A stretch of 64,000 nucleotides of DNA from Actinomadura flavalba DSM 45200 (GCF_000374305.1 NZ_KB894101.1:124001-188000); one strand, 5' to 3'. Counted from the stretch's first letter, positions 1 to 10,687 are shown. Made by a program: numbers and translations. The notes: generated by a model from the letters alone, not told the origin.

Positions 1-2942
1 GTGGGGCCGGTCGGCAGCGTGTCCAGTTCGACGAACGCGGCGGGGACCATGTACTCGGGGAGCCGGGCGGCGGCGTGGGCGCGCAGCTCGGCGGTGAGGG
101 CGGGTCCGGCGGGCACGCCGGGGGCGGGGACGACGTAGGCGACGAGCCGCTTGACGCCGCCGTCCGCGTGCACGAGGACGGCGGCGTGGGCGAGCCCGGG
201 GTGCGCGGCGAGGGCGGTCTCGACCTCGCCCAGCTCGATGCGGAAGCCGCGGATCTTGACCTGGAAGTCGACGCGGTCGACGTATTCGAGGGTGCCGTCC
301 GGGCGCCACCGGAGCAGGTCGCCGGTGCGGTACATGCGCGAGCCGGGCGGGCCGAACGGGTTCGCGACGAACCGTTCGGCGGTGAGGTCGGGGCGGTGCA
401 GGTAGCCGCGCCCGAGCCCGGCCCCGGCGACGTACGCCTCTCCGGTCACACCGGGCGGAACGGGACGCAGTGCCGCGTCGAGCACGTACACCTGCATGTC
501 GGTGATGGGGCGGCCGAGGACGGGGGTCTGCTCGGCGGGGTCGTCCAGCGGGGCCCGCATGTCCACGATCGTGGTGTACGTGGTGGCCTCGGTGGGTCCG
601 TACACGTTGCCGAGCGCGGTGTCCGGGCAGGCCGCCAGGACCTTGCGCATGGCGCCGGGCGCGCCCGCCTCGCCGCCGGTCAGCACCTCGCGCAGGCCCG
701 CGAACGCCTCGGGGCGCTCCTCGGCGACGAGGTTGAACAGCGTCGTGGTGATGAACAGGCCGGTGACGTCCTCGGCGGCGACGAGCCGTTCGAGCGCGGC
801 GGCGTCCAGCCGTCCGGGCGGCGCGACGACGGCGGTGCCGCCCGCCAGGAGCGGCACCCACAGCTCGTAGGTGGAGGCGTCGAAGGCGTGCGGGGAGTGG
901 ACGAGGACGCGGTCGTGCGCGCCGGTCCGCATCCACGGTTCGCGGGCCAGGTCCACGCAGTCGCGGTGCCGGAGCATGGAGCCCTTGGGCAGGCCGGTGG
1001 AGCCGGAGGTGAACAGCACGTAGGCGAGCTGGTCGGGGTGCGCGGGGATGTCCGGGTCCGTGGCGGGGTGGGCCGCGAGTTCCGGGTCGTCGTCGACCAC
1101 GACGATCTGGGCGGAGATGGCGAGCTTCTCCAGGCGCGGGGCGGTTCCGGCGTCGGTGAGCAGGACGGGGGCGTCCACCATGCCGACGGCCCATTCGACC
1201 CGGTCGTCCGGGTAGCTGTGGTGGATGGGCGCGTAGGCGCCGCCCGCCTTGAGGATCGCGACGGTCGCGACGATGACGTCGGCGGAGCGCTCGACGAGCA
1301 TCGCGACGCGGGTCTCGCGATCGACGCCGAGCGCGCGCAGCCGATGCGCGAGCCGGTTGGCGCGGGCGTCCAGCTCGGCGTAGGTGATGTCCTCGCCCGG
1401 CTCCCCGGCCACCCGGACGGCGACGGCGTCGGGCTGCGACGCGGCCAGCGCCCGCAGACGGCCGGTCACGGTCTCGTGACCGCCGATCCCGTCGCTCACC
1501 GGCTCAGCCTCGGAAGGACGACCGGCCGGGCCGTCGTGCCCGGCCTCATGTACCCCGGCCGAGGCCGGGTGTCCGGCGCGGCGGACGCCCTGCCAGGCGG
1601 TGAGGAGTGTCGTGCGTTCGTCGGAGGACAGGACGTCGACGCGGCCGAGCGGCAGGTCGGGTTCGTGGGCGATGGTCTCCAGGACGCGGACGAGGCGGTC
1701 CATGACGCGTCCGGCGGCGGGCTCGTCGTAGAGGTCGGCGCGGTGGTCGAGGCGCAGCGCCAGCCGTTCGCCGGGGACGGTCGCGAGGGCGAGGGGGTAG
1801 TGCGAGGCGTCGTAGCCGCCGACCGGGTGCAGGGTCAGGCCGCCGAGGTCGGTGCCCGCCGCGTCGGGGTCGAAGGGGTAGTTCTCCAGCACGGTCATCG
1901 TGTCGAAGAGGGTGCCCGCGTCGGTGAGGCGCTGGATGTCGGTGAGGGCGAGGTGGTGGTGGGCGAGCAGGTCGGTCTGCTCGCGCTGGAGGCGCGTGAG
2001 GGCCTGCGCGACGGTGTCGGCGGGGTGCAGCCGGACGCGGATCGGCAGCGTGTTGATGAACAGGCCGATCATCTGCTCGACGCCGGGCAGGTCGGCGGGA
2101 CGGCCGGAGACGGCGGCGCCGAAGACGACGTCGGAGCGGCCGGTGAGGTGGCCGAGCACGGCGCCCCAGGCGAGCTGGAGCAGGGTGGAGAGGGTGGCGC
2201 CGTGCGCGCGGGCGCGGGCGGTGAGGGCGGCGGTGAGCGCGGTGTCCAGTTCGCGGCGGACGCGGCCGGGTTCGGCGTCCCCGTCCGGCTCGGGGGCGCC
2301 CGGGGCGACGAGGGTGGGTTCGTCCACACCCGCGAGCGCGGTGCGCCAGGCGGTCTCGGCGGCGGGGCGGTCCTGCCGGGCGAGCCAGGCGAGGTAGTTC
2401 TTGTACGGGGTGACGCGGGGCATGCCGGTGTCGTCGCCGCCCGTCAGGTACAGCGCGAACAGCTCGGTCTGGAGGACGGGCGTCGACCACCCGTCCAGCA
2501 GGATGTGGTGGTTGGTGAAGACCATCCGGTGCCGGTCGGGCGCGAACCGGATCAGCGTGAACCGCAGCAGCGGCGGGCGGCGCAGGTCGAAGCCGCGGGC
2601 GCGCTCGCGGTCGGCGATGTCGTCGGCGGAGCGTTCGGCGTCGGGGTGGCCGGACAGGTCGACGTCCTCCCACGGCAGCTTCACGTCGCGGTGCACGATC
2701 TGGACGGGCGTGCCGTCCTTGCGCTGACGGAACCCGGTGCGCAGGTTGGCGTGCCGGGCGAGCAGCGTCGCGGCGGCGGCCCGGAGCGCGTCGACGTCGA
2801 GGGCGCCGTGCAGCTCGAACACGATCTGCGCGGTGTAGACGTCGGCGTCGTCGTCGTAGAGCGCGTGGAAGAACAGGCCCTGCTGGAGCGGGGACAGCGG
2901 CCAGATGTCCTGGAGCTGCGACTGCTTCTTCGGTTCGGACAT
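1..2942 (-). CDS. NRPS subunit C, partial (C-A...), runs off left edge
   Basis: Third NRPS subunit of the assembly line; about 980 residues are inside the window. Residues 1-450 are a condensation domain with N-terminal SPLQQGLFFHALY and active site HHILLDGWS (near 148), the type that follows an epimerase. An adenylation domain follows: LFTSGSTGLPKG near 645, FDASTYELW near 688, VYGPTE, YRTGD, A8 VKIRGFRIELGE near 895 and A9 LPEYMVP near 962. The window ends just before the A10 lysine. Aligning to the GrsA pocket I read DAYFLGVTY(K), which I cannot assign; it resembles the first adenylation domain of subunit A more than the threonine domains. The ATG at 2942 shares one base with the stop of subunit B (TGATG), so the two are translationally coupled. 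No thioesterase is visible because the 3' part is missing. Confidence 0.93.
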   Translation of the reverse strand, partial: MSEPKKQSQLQDIWPLSPLQQGLFFHALYDDDADVYTAQIVFELHGALDVDALRAAAATLLARHANLRTGFRQRKDGTPVQIVHRDVKLPWEDVDLSGHPDAERSADDIADRERARGFDLRRPPLLRFTLIRFAPDRHRMVFTNHHILLDGWSTPVLQTELFALYLTGGDDTGMPRVTPYKNYLAWLARQDRPAAETAWRTALAGVDEPTLVAPGAPEPDGDAEPGRVRRELDTALTAALTARARAHGATLSTLLQLAWGAVLGHLTGRSDVVFGAAVSGRPADLPGVEQMIGLFINTLPIRVRLHPADTVAQALTRLQREQTDLLAHHHLALTDIQRLTDAGTLFDTMTVLENYPFDPDAAGTDLGGLTLHPVGGYDASHYPLALATVPGERLALRLDHRADLYDEPAAGRVMDRLVRVLETIAHEPDLPLGRVDVLSSDERTTLLTAWQGVRRAGHPASAGVHEAGHDGPAGRPSEAEPVSDGIGGHETVTGRLRALAASQPDAVAVRVAGEPGEDITYAELDARANRLAHRLRALGVDRETRVAMLVERSADVIVATVAILKAGGAYAPIHHSYPDDRVEWAVGMVDAPVLLTDAGTAPRLEKLAISAQIVVVDDDPELAAHPATDPDIPAHPDQLAYVLFTSGSTGLPKGSMLRHRDCVDLAREPWMRTGAHDRVLVHSPHAFDASTYELWVPLLAGGTAVVAPPGRLDAAALERLVAAEDVTGLFITTTLFNLVAEERPEAFAGLREVLTGGEAGAPGAMRKVLAACPDTALGNVYGPTEATTYTTIVDMRAPLDDPAEQTPVLGRPITDMQVYVLDAALRPVPPGVTGEAYVAGAGLGRGYLHRPDLTAERFVANPFGPPGSRMYRTGDLLRWRPDGTLEYVDRVDFQVKIRGFRIELGEVETALAAHPGLAHAAVLVHADGGVKRLVAYVVPAPGVPAGPALTAELRAHAAARLPEYMVPAAFVELDTLPTGP

Positions 2943-5900
2943 CAGTCCAGCTCCCAATCTCCGTCGAGTTCGGCGGCCAGCTCGTCGATCTCGTCCTGGT
3001 CGACGTCGACCAGGGCCAGGTCGGACGGGGTGAACCCGCCGACCGGGCCGTCGGCGGCCCCCTCGGTGACGTGCGTGACGAGCCCGCGCAGGGCGGCGGT
3101 CCAGCGGCCGGCGAGATCGGCGATCTCGGCTTCGGTGAACAGGTTCCCGGCGAACGTCCAGGTGGCGGACAGTTCGGGCCCGGTGGGCAGGTCGCGGGTG
3201 TGGGCGTTGACCTCGATCGCGTGGACGAGCGCGAGCGCGTCGTCCTGGCCCCCGGCGAGCGCGTCGGACGGGGCGGGCGACCAGTCGGCGTGCTCGGCGG
3301 AGGCGGTGCGGCCCAGGTAGTTGAACGCGAGCTGCGGGGTGCGGCCCGCCAGGGCGGCGCCGTCCGGGTGCAGGTACCGCAGGAGGCCGTAGCCGATGCC
3401 GTTGTCGGGCAGTTCGCGCAGTTGCTCCTTGACGCGCTTGAGAGCGGTGCCGACGGCCGGTCCGCCGGATTCGACCTCGTCCCAGGCGGTCTCTCCCGCG
3501 TCGACCCGGACCGGGAAGATCGAGGTGAACCATCCCGCCGTGCGCGACAGGTCCACGCCCGGCACGATCTCCTCGCGGCCGTGGCCCTCCAGGTCGAGCA
3601 GGACGGCGGTCTCCGCGCCGGCGCCCCGGTCGCGGCGCCAGGCGGCGACGGCGAGCGCGAGCGCGGTGAGCAGGACGTCGTTGACGCGGCCGTGGAACGC
3701 GGCGGGCACGTCGGTGAGCAGCGGGCCGGTGACGTCGGCGGGCAGCTCGACCGTTCGGTGGCGCGCGGTGCCGAACGTGTCGGCGGCGGGGTCGAGGTCG
3801 CGGGTGGCCAGGCGCGGGTCGGGCGTCGCCTGGACGTCGGTCCACAGCGCCAGCTCGGCGGCGCGGGCGGGGTCGGTGGCCTCGGCGGTGAGCCGCTGCG
3901 CCCAGCGCCGGAACGACGTCGGGACGGGCTCGGGTTCCTGGCCCGCCCAGGCGGCGACGAGGTCGGGCAGCAGGATGCGCCAGGAGACGCCGTCCACGAC
4001 GAGGTGGTGCAGCGTCAGCAGCAGGCGGCCCGAGGCGTCCGGCCCGGCGTCGAACCAGACGAGCCGCGCCATGATCCCGGCGGCGGGGTCGAGGCCGTCG
4101 CGGGCCTCGCGGGAGGCGCGGGCGAGGGCGGCGTCCAGGTCGGTGTCCCCCGCGACGTCCACGCGGCGGACGAGCGGCGCGGCGTCGACCGTGCCGGGCT
4201 CGGGGATCTCGAAGCGGTCGCCGTCCACGCGCAGGCGCAGCACGTCGTGGTGGTCCAGCAGCGTCTGGAGCGCGGCGGCGAGCCGGTCCGCGCCGAGGCC
4301 GGGCGGCACCTGGAGCAGCATCCGCTGGCTGTAGGAGGCGGTCGGGCCGGACAGTTCGGTGAACCAGCGCAGGATCGGGGTCGGCGGGACGGGCCCGACG
4401 CCCGCGCCGGGCGGCTCGGCCTCGGCGCCCTCGGCGACCGGGCGGGCGACGGCGGCCAGTTCCTCGACGGTCTGGTGCTGGAAGACGTCGCGGGGCGTGA
4501 TGGCCAGGCCGGACTGGCGGGCGCGGGAGACGAGCTGGATGGCGATGATCGAGTCGCCGCCCAGGTCGAAGAACCCGTCGTCGATGCCGACCCGCTCCAG
4601 GCCGAGCACTTCGGCGTAGAGGGCGGTCAGCGTCTCCTCCTCGGCGGTGCGCGGGGCGCGGGACGAGGCGGCGGCGGCGAAGTCGGGCGCGGGCAGCGCC
4701 CGGCGGTCGAGCTTGCCGTTGGCGGTCAGCGGCAGGGCGTCCAGCGGGACGACCGTGGCGGGGACCATATGGTCCGCGAGGTCCCGGTTGGCGAACCGGC
4801 GGAGTTCCTGGACGTCGAGCGCGGCGCCGTCGGCGGGGACGGCGTAGGCGATGAGCCGGTCGTCGCGGACGATGACGGCCACGTCGGTGACGGCGGCGTG
4901 CCGAGCGAGGACGGCTTCGATCTCGCCCAGTTCGATGCGGAACCCGCGAAGCTGAACCTGCTGGTCGGAACGGCCCAGATACTCCAGACGGCCGTCCTTG
5001 AGCCAGCGGCCGAGGTCGCCGGTCCGGTACATGCGGGTTCCGGGCTTGCCGTGCGGGTCCGCGACGAATCGCTCCGCCGACAGGTCGGGGCGGTTGAGAT
5101 AGCCACGGGCCAGGCCCGCGCCCGCGACGTACAGCTCACCGACGACACCGGCCGGAACCGGCTGCAACCTGGCGTCGAGCACGTACACCTTCAGATCGGG
5201 AATGCCGCCACCGATCACGCTGCCGGGGGCCGTCGCCGCATAAGCGCGGTCGAGCGCGACGTACGAGACGTGCACGGTCGTCTCGGTGATGCCGTACATG
5301 TTGACGAGGGTCGGGGCGTCGTCGGCGTGCCGGGCGTACCAGTCGTCCAGACGGCCCAGCTCCAGGGCTTCGCCGCCGAACACCACGTACCGCAGCGCCA
5401 GATCCAGGTCCGGATTCTCCCGGTCGGCGGCCATGAGCTGGTAGAACGCCGACGGCGTCTGGTTCAGCACGGTCACGCGCTCGGCGGCCAGCAGGCGCAG
5501 GAAGTCCTCGGGTGAGCGCGATGTCAGGTACGGCACCACGACCAGGCGGCCGCCGTACAGCAGGGAGCCCCACAGCTCCCACACCGAGAAGTCGAACGCG
5601 AACGAGTGGAACAGCGTCCACACGTCGTCGGGGCCGAAGGAGAACCACGGCTCGGTGGAGCGCAGCAGCCGGATCACGTTGGCGTGCGGGACGACGACGC
5701 CCTTGGGACGCCCCGTCGAACCCGAGGTGTAGATGACGTACGCCGGGTGCGCCGGGTCCAGCGCGACGTCCGGCGCCGACGACGGGTAGGCGGTCTCCTC
5801 CCAGTCGTCCAGCAGCACGCGCGGGACGCCGGGGGGCAGCACGTCGGCCGACTCGGCGACGGTGACGGCGAGCGCGGGCGCGGAGTCGGCCAGCATGTAC

Positions 5901-8900
5901 GCGACGCGGTCGGCCGGATAGTCCGGATCGACCGGGACGTACGCGGCGCCCGACTTGAGCACCGCGAGGACGGCGACGACGAGTTCGGCCGAGCGCGGCA
6001 GCGCCAGCGCGACGAACCGCTCGGGCCCGGCGCCGCGCTCGACGAGCAGGTGCGCGAGCCGGTTGGCGCGCGCCTCGACCTGCGCGTAGGTGAGGCAGGC
6101 GCCCTCGAACGTGACGGCGGGCGCGTCCGGCGTCGCGGCGGCGCGCGCGGCGAACGCGGCCGGGATCGTGTCCGCGGTCAGCACCGGCGTGACCGACGAC
6201 GGCACGCCCTTGCCGCCCGGCCAGGTGCGCAGCAGCGTGCGGCGTTCGGCGCGGTCGAGCAGGTCGGCGGTGCCGATGGGGGCGTCGGGGGCGTCCAGGA
6301 GTTCGGTGACGAGCCGGACGAACCGGTCGGCGAGGGTCTGCGCGGTGTCGGCGTCGAACAGGTCAAGGGCGTATTCGAGCCCGGCGTCGATGCCGCCTTC
6401 GGCGCGTTCCTCCAGGTAGAGGGAGAGGTCGTACTTGGCGGTGCCGAGCGGGAGGTTCTCGGGGCCGCCGGTGAGGCCGTCGAGTTCGAGCGTGGCCTCG
6501 GGGTTGTTCTGGAACGACAGCGCGACCTGGAACAGCGGGTGCCGGGCCATCGACCGGGCCGGGTTCAGCACCTCGACCAGGCGCTCGAACGGAAGGTCCT
6601 GGTGGGCGTAGGCGGCCAGGTCGGCGTCCTTGACGCGGGCGACCAGGTCGCGGAACGACGGGTCGCCGGAGGTGTCGGTGCGGAGCACGAGCATGTTGAC
6701 GAACATGCCGACGAGGTCGTCCAGCGCCTCGTCGGTGCGGCCCGCGATCGGGGAGCCGATCGGGATGTCGGTTCCGGCGCCCAGGCGGGTGAGCAGGGCC
6801 GCGTAGGCGGCCTGCACGACCATGAACAGGCTCGCGCCGGTCTCCCGGGCGAGCGTGCGCAGCCGGGCGTGCGCGGCGGCGTCCAGCTCGAACCGGACGG
6901 TGCCGCCCCGGTACGAGGCGGTGGCCGGGCGGGGCCGGTCGGCGGGCAGCGGCAGTTCCTCGGGCAGCCCGGCCAGGGCCTCGGTCCAGTGGGCGAGCTG
7001 ACGGGAGACGAGGCTGTCCGGGTCGTCCTCGGAGCCGAACAGCTCGCGCTGCCAGAGCGTGTAGTCGGCGTACTGCACGGGCAGCGGCGCCCAGCTCGGC
7101 GCCTCCCCGGCCGCGCGGGCGGCGTAGGCCAGGATGACGTCGCGCGCGAGCGGCGCCATCGACCAGCCGTCGCCCGCGATGTGGTGCAGGACGAGCAGCA
7201 CGACGTGCTCGTCCGGCGCGAGCCGCAGCAGCCGCGCGCGCAGCGGCGGCTCCACCGACAGGTCGAAGCCCTGCCCGACCACGGCGGCGAGCGCCATCGG
7301 CAGCCGGGCCTCGTCGGTCTCGGTGACGGTGAGCCGGGGTCGCGCGGCGGCGGCGTCCAGGACGAGCTGCCGGGCGGTGCCGGAGGTGTCGGGGAAGATC
7401 GTGCGGAGCGGTTCGTGCCGGGCGACGACGTCACCGATGGCGGCGTCGAGCGCGGCGGCGTCCAGGGTGCCGCGCAGCCGCAGCGCGACGGGCATGTTGA
7501 ACGTCGCGGACGGCCCCTCGAACCGGTTGAGGAACCAGAGCCGCTGCTGCGCGTACGACAGCGGGACGGCGGCGGGCCGCTCGCGCGGCTCCAGCGCGGG
7601 CCGGGCGGTGCCGGCGGCGTCCGCGAGGCGGACGGCCAGTCCCGCGACGGTCGGCGCCTCGAACAGCGCCCGGACGGGCAGTTCGGCTCCGAACGCGGAA
7701 CGGACCCTGCTGACCAGGCGGGTCGCGGTGAGCGAGTCGCCGCCGAGGTCGAAGAACGAGTCGTCCACGCCGACGGACGGGACGCCGAGCACGTCGGCGA
7801 ACAGCCCGGCCAGGATCTCCTCCTGCGGCGAGCGCGGCGCGCGGCCGGGCGTCGCGGCGGCGTCGCCGGGCGCGGGCAGCGCGGCGCGGTCGATCTTGCC
7901 GTTGACGGTCAGCGGCAGCGCGTCGAGGACGGTGAGCGCCGGGACCATGTACTCGGGCAGGTGCGCGGCGGCGTGGCGGCGCAGCGCGGCGGGGTCGGCC
8001 GAGGCGGGGGCGGCGTAGCCGTACAGCCGGTCGTCGCGGACGACCACGGCCGCCTGCGTGACGCCGGGGAACGCGGCCAGGACGTTCTCGATCTCGCCCG
8101 GCTCGATCCGGTAGCCGCGGATCTTGACCTGGTCGTCGGCGCGGCCGAGGTACTCGGCCAGCCGGGCACCGTCCGGTCCCTCGACCCAGCGGGCCAGGTC
8201 GCCGGTGCGGTACATGCGGGAGCCGGGCGGGCCGTAGGGGTCCGCGACGAACCGTTCGGCGGTCAGGCCGGGGCGGCCGTGGTAGCCGCGCGCGACCTGT
8301 CCCCCGGCGAGGTACAGCTCGCCGGGGACGCCCACCGGGACGGGCTGGAGCGCGGCGTCGAGCAGGTAGGCGCGGGCGCCGGGGTGCGGGGCGCCGATCG
8401 TGGGGCGTTCGGCGGCGTCGAGCCGGGCGTTGAGGACGTCGACGGTGGCCTCGGTCGGCCCGTAGAAGTTCCGGGTCGTCACGCCCGGCAGCGCGCGCAG
8501 CTCCGCCCAGAGCGCGGCGCCGATCGCCTCGCCGCCCAGCAGGAGCTGCGACGGCACGTGGCGGCCGTCCCCGGTGAGCAGTCCCGACTCGCGCAGCGAC
8601 TGGAAGTGCGACGGCGTGGTGTTCACGAGGTCGACGCGCTCGGCGCCGACGTAGGCGGTGAACGCCTCGACGTCGCGGCGTGTGGCGTCGTCCAGGAGGT
8701 GCAGTTCGTGGCCGTGGAACATCCACAGCAGGCCCATCCAGGACGTGTCGAACGAGAACGACGCCAGGTGCGCGAACCGCAGCCGCCGCCCCGCCTCGGC
8801 GGCGACCGGGTCGAAGAGGTCGGCGCGGTGCGCGGCGTGGTAGGCGAGCAGGTTCGCGTGCGAGACGGCGACGCCCTTGGGGCGGCCGGTGGAGCCGGAG

Positions 8901-10687
8901 GTGTAGAGGACGTAGGCGGCGTTGCCGGGCGCGGCGGGACGGACCGGCTCGACGGGGCCGTCGGTCAGGTCGAGCGTGTCGAGCGCCAGGCGGCCGGGGG
9001 CGTCCGGGACGCGGTCGCCGAGCGTCAGCGTGAGGATCGGCGCGGCGTCGTCGAGCATGTAGGCGATGCGGTCGGCGGGATGACCGGGGTCGACCGGGAC
9101 GTACGCGGCGCCCGCCTTGTGCGCGGCGAGGATCGCGACGACGATCTCCGGGACGCGCGGCAGCACGAGCGCGACGCGGTCCTCGGCTCCGGCGCCGCGC
9201 ACGATCAGCTCGCGGGCGAGCCGCGCGGCGCGGGCGTCCAGCTCGGCGTAGGTGAGGCGTTCGGTACCGGCGACGAGCGCGACGTCGCCGGGCGTGGCGG
9301 CGACCCGCTCGGCCCAGAGGTCCGCGACGGTGCCGGGGAGCGCCGCCGTGCCGGTGGCGTTCCACGCCTCCTGCGCGGCGATCTCGTCCGGCCCGGCGAG
9401 CGCGAGCGCGCCGATGGACCGGTCCGGGTCGGCCGCGACGGCCTCCAGGACGCGCCGTACGCGGGCCAGCAGCGCCTCGGCGGTGGCGGTGTCGTAGACG
9501 TCGGGCCGGTAGTGCAGCCGGAGCCGGAGTTCGGTGCCGGGCGCGGCGACGAACGACAGCGGGAAGTGCGTGGCGTCGTAGGCGTCGGCGCCGGTGATCC
9601 GCACCCCGTTCAGCGACCCCTCCATGGAGCCGGGGTCGAACGGGTAGTTCTCCAGCACGGTCATCGTGTCGAACAGCGCGCCCCGGTGCCCGGCCGCGCG
9701 CTGGATCTCGGTGAGGCCGAGGTGGTGGTGCGCGAGCAGGTCGGTCTGCTCGTCCTGGAGGCGTTCCAGCAGGGCGCCCAGCGGTTCGTCCGGGCGGAAC
9801 CGGACGCGGACCGGGAGCGTGTTGATGAACAGGCCGATCATCTGCTCGACGCCAGGCAGTTCGGGCGGGCGGCCGGAGACGGTCGCGCCGAACACGACGT
9901 CGTCGCGGCCGAGGACGCGGCCGAGCACGACGCCCCAGGCGGCCTGGAGCAGCGTGGACAGCGTCGCGTTGTGGCGGCGGGCGACGCGGGTGAGCTTCTT
10001 GGCGAACCGCTCGTCCAGCGCGGCGGTGACCCGGCGCGGCGGGACGGGCGCCCGGTCGGCGGCCTCGGGCGCGACCAGGCTCGGTTCGGTGACGCCGTCG
10101 AGCGCGTGCGCCCACGCCTTCGCGGCGGCGTCGCGGTCCTGCCCGGCGAGCCAGGCCAGGTAGTTCTTGTACGGGGTGACGCGCGGCAGACCGGTGTCGT
10201 GGCCGCCCTGCACGTACAGCAGGAACAGCTCGGTCGCCAGGACGGGCGTCGACCAGCCGTCCAGCAGGATGTGGTGGTTGGTGAAGATCAGCCGGTGCCG
10301 TTCGGCGCCGAGCCGCACCAGCGTGAACCGCAGCAGCGGCGGCTCGGTCACCGGGAACGGCCGCAGCCGCTCGCGGGCGACGATCGCGTCCGCCTCGGCG
10401 GCGTCGGCGGCGTCGATCTCCTCCCACGGCAGCTCGACGGCGCGCGGGATCACCTGGACGGGCTTGGACAGGTTCTCGTGCCAGAACGCGGCGCGCAGGT
10501 TGCCGTGCCGCCGCAGCAGGGTGTCGGCGGCGGTGCGCAGCGCGGCGGCGTCGAGCGGCCCGTCCAGGTCCAGGACGAGCTGGGCGGTGTAGACGTCGGC
10601 GCCGTCCTCGTCGAACACCGCGTGGAAGAAGAAGCCCTGCTGCAACGGGGACAGCGGCAGGATGTCCTCAAGGTCCCCCCGGTTCAC
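2942..10687 (-). CDS. NRPS subunit B, two modules: C-A-T-C-A(Thr)-T-E
   Basis: A 2581-residue NRPS. Module 1: C domain from residue 12 (SPLQQGFFFHAVF; HHILLDGWS near 140), A domain (YTSGSTGRPKG near 598; FDTSWMGLLW near 650; A10 VNGKIDRAAL near 930), carrier domain LGGDSL near 980. Module 2: C domain (SYAQQRLWFLN near 1047; HHIAGDGWS near 1172), A domain (YTSGSTG near 1655; FDFSVWELW; MYGITETTVH), carrier LGGDSI near 2041, epimerase (HHLVVDGVSW near 2231; NYLGR near 2456). Pocket residues read DTMNLGFVD(K) for module 1, unassigned, and DFWNVGMVH(K) for module 2, the classical threonine code. A terminal epimerase means a D-configured Thr is passed on. I chose GTG at 10687 because it overlaps the previous stop (GTGA) and opens straight into the C domain; an open frame continues upstream to 12124 but has no NRPS similarity there. 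A C-terminal acidic helix resembles a docking segment. Confidence 0.95.
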   Translation of the reverse strand: MNRGDLEDILPLSPLQQGFFFHAVFDEDGADVYTAQLVLDLDGPLDAAALRTAADTLLRRHGNLRAAFWHENLSKPVQVIPRAVELPWEEIDAADAAEADAIVARERLRPFPVTEPPLLRFTLVRLGAERHRLIFTNHHILLDGWSTPVLATELFLLYVQGGHDTGLPRVTPYKNYLAWLAGQDRDAAAKAWAHALDGVTEPSLVAPEAADRAPVPPRRVTAALDERFAKKLTRVARRHNATLSTLLQAAWGVVLGRVLGRDDVVFGATVSGRPPELPGVEQMIGLFINTLPVRVRFRPDEPLGALLERLQDEQTDLLAHHHLGLTEIQRAAGHRGALFDTMTVLENYPFDPGSMEGSLNGVRITGADAYDATHFPLSFVAAPGTELRLRLHYRPDVYDTATAEALLARVRRVLEAVAADPDRSIGALALAGPDEIAAQEAWNATGTAALPGTVADLWAERVAATPGDVALVAGTERLTYAELDARAARLARELIVRGAGAEDRVALVLPRVPEIVVAILAAHKAGAAYVPVDPGHPADRIAYMLDDAAPILTLTLGDRVPDAPGRLALDTLDLTDGPVEPVRPAAPGNAAYVLYTSGSTGRPKGVAVSHANLLAYHAAHRADLFDPVAAEAGRRLRFAHLASFSFDTSWMGLLWMFHGHELHLLDDATRRDVEAFTAYVGAERVDLVNTTPSHFQSLRESGLLTGDGRHVPSQLLLGGEAIGAALWAELRALPGVTTRNFYGPTEATVDVLNARLDAAERPTIGAPHPGARAYLLDAALQPVPVGVPGELYLAGGQVARGYHGRPGLTAERFVADPYGPPGSRMYRTGDLARWVEGPDGARLAEYLGRADDQVKIRGYRIEPGEIENVLAAFPGVTQAAVVVRDDRLYGYAAPASADPAALRRHAAAHLPEYMVPALTVLDALPLTVNGKIDRAALPAPGDAAATPGRAPRSPQEEILAGLFADVLGVPSVGVDDSFFDLGGDSLTATRLVSRVRSAFGAELPVRALFEAPTVAGLAVRLADAAGTARPALEPRERPAAVPLSYAQQRLWFLNRFEGPSATFNMPVALRLRGTLDAAALDAAIGDVVARHEPLRTIFPDTSGTARQLVLDAAAARPRLTVTETDEARLPMALAAVVGQGFDLSVEPPLRARLLRLAPDEHVVLLVLHHIAGDGWSMAPLARDVILAYAARAAGEAPSWAPLPVQYADYTLWQRELFGSEDDPDSLVSRQLAHWTEALAGLPEELPLPADRPRPATASYRGGTVRFELDAAAHARLRTLARETGASLFMVVQAAYAALLTRLGAGTDIPIGSPIAGRTDEALDDLVGMFVNMLVLRTDTSGDPSFRDLVARVKDADLAAYAHQDLPFERLVEVLNPARSMARHPLFQVALSFQNNPEATLELDGLTGGPENLPLGTAKYDLSLYLEERAEGGIDAGLEYALDLFDADTAQTLADRFVRLVTELLDAPDAPIGTADLLDRAERRTLLRTWPGGKGVPSSVTPVLTADTIPAAFAARAAATPDAPAVTFEGACLTYAQVEARANRLAHLLVERGAGPERFVALALPRSAELVVAVLAVLKSGAAYVPVDPDYPADRVAYMLADSAPALAVTVAESADVLPPGVPRVLLDDWEETAYPSSAPDVALDPAHPAYVIYTSGSTGRPKGVVVPHANVIRLLRSTEPWFSFGPDDVWTLFHSFAFDFSVWELWGSLLYGGRLVVVPYLTSRSPEDFLRLLAAERVTVLNQTPSAFYQLMAADRENPDLDLALRYVVFGGEALELGRLDDWYARHADDAPTLVNMYGITETTVHVSYVALDRAYAATAPGSVIGGGIPDLKVYVLDARLQPVPAGVVGELYVAGAGLARGYLNRPDLSAERFVADPHGKPGTRMYRTGDLGRWLKDGRLEYLGRSDQQVQLRGFRIELGEIEAVLARHAAVTDVAVIVRDDRLIAYAVPADGAALDVQELRRFANRDLADHMVPATVVPLDALPLTANGKLDRRALPAPDFAAAASSRAPRTAEEETLTALYAEVLGLERVGIDDGFFDLGGDSIIAIQLVSRARQSGLAITPRDVFQHQTVEELAAVARPVAEGAEAEPPGAGVGPVPPTPILRWFTELSGPTASYSQRMLLQVPPGLGADRLAAALQTLLDHHDVLRLRVDGDRFEIPEPGTVDAAPLVRRVDVAGDTDLDAALARASREARDGLDPAAGIMARLVWFDAGPDASGRLLLTLHHLVVDGVSWRILLPDLVAAWAGQEPEPVPTSFRRWAQRLTAEATDPARAAELALWTDVQATPDPRLATRDLDPAADTFGTARHRTVELPADVTGPLLTDVPAAFHGRVNDVLLTALALAVAAWRRDRGAGAETAVLLDLEGHGREEIVPGVDLSRTAGWFTSIFPVRVDAGETAWDEVESGGPAVGTALKRVKEQLRELPDNGIGYGLLRYLHPDGAALAGRTPQLAFNYLGRTASAEHADWSPAPSDALAGGQDDALALVHAIEVNAHTRDLPTGPELSATWTFAGNLFTEAEIADLAGRWTAALRGLVTHVTEGAADGPVGGFTPSDLALVDVDQDEIDELAAELDGDWELD
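4440..5740 (-). repeat. Threonine A-T segment, copy in subunit B
   Basis: This stretch encodes the second half of the threonine adenylation domain and its carrier domain. It is nearly identical in protein and long stretches of DNA to 12190-13500 in subunit A; for example the blocks around FGGEALELGRLDDWYARH and YLGRSDQQVQLRGFRIELG match without change. Limits are approximate. It is a paralogous repeat from module duplication or gene conversion. Confidence 0.8.
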
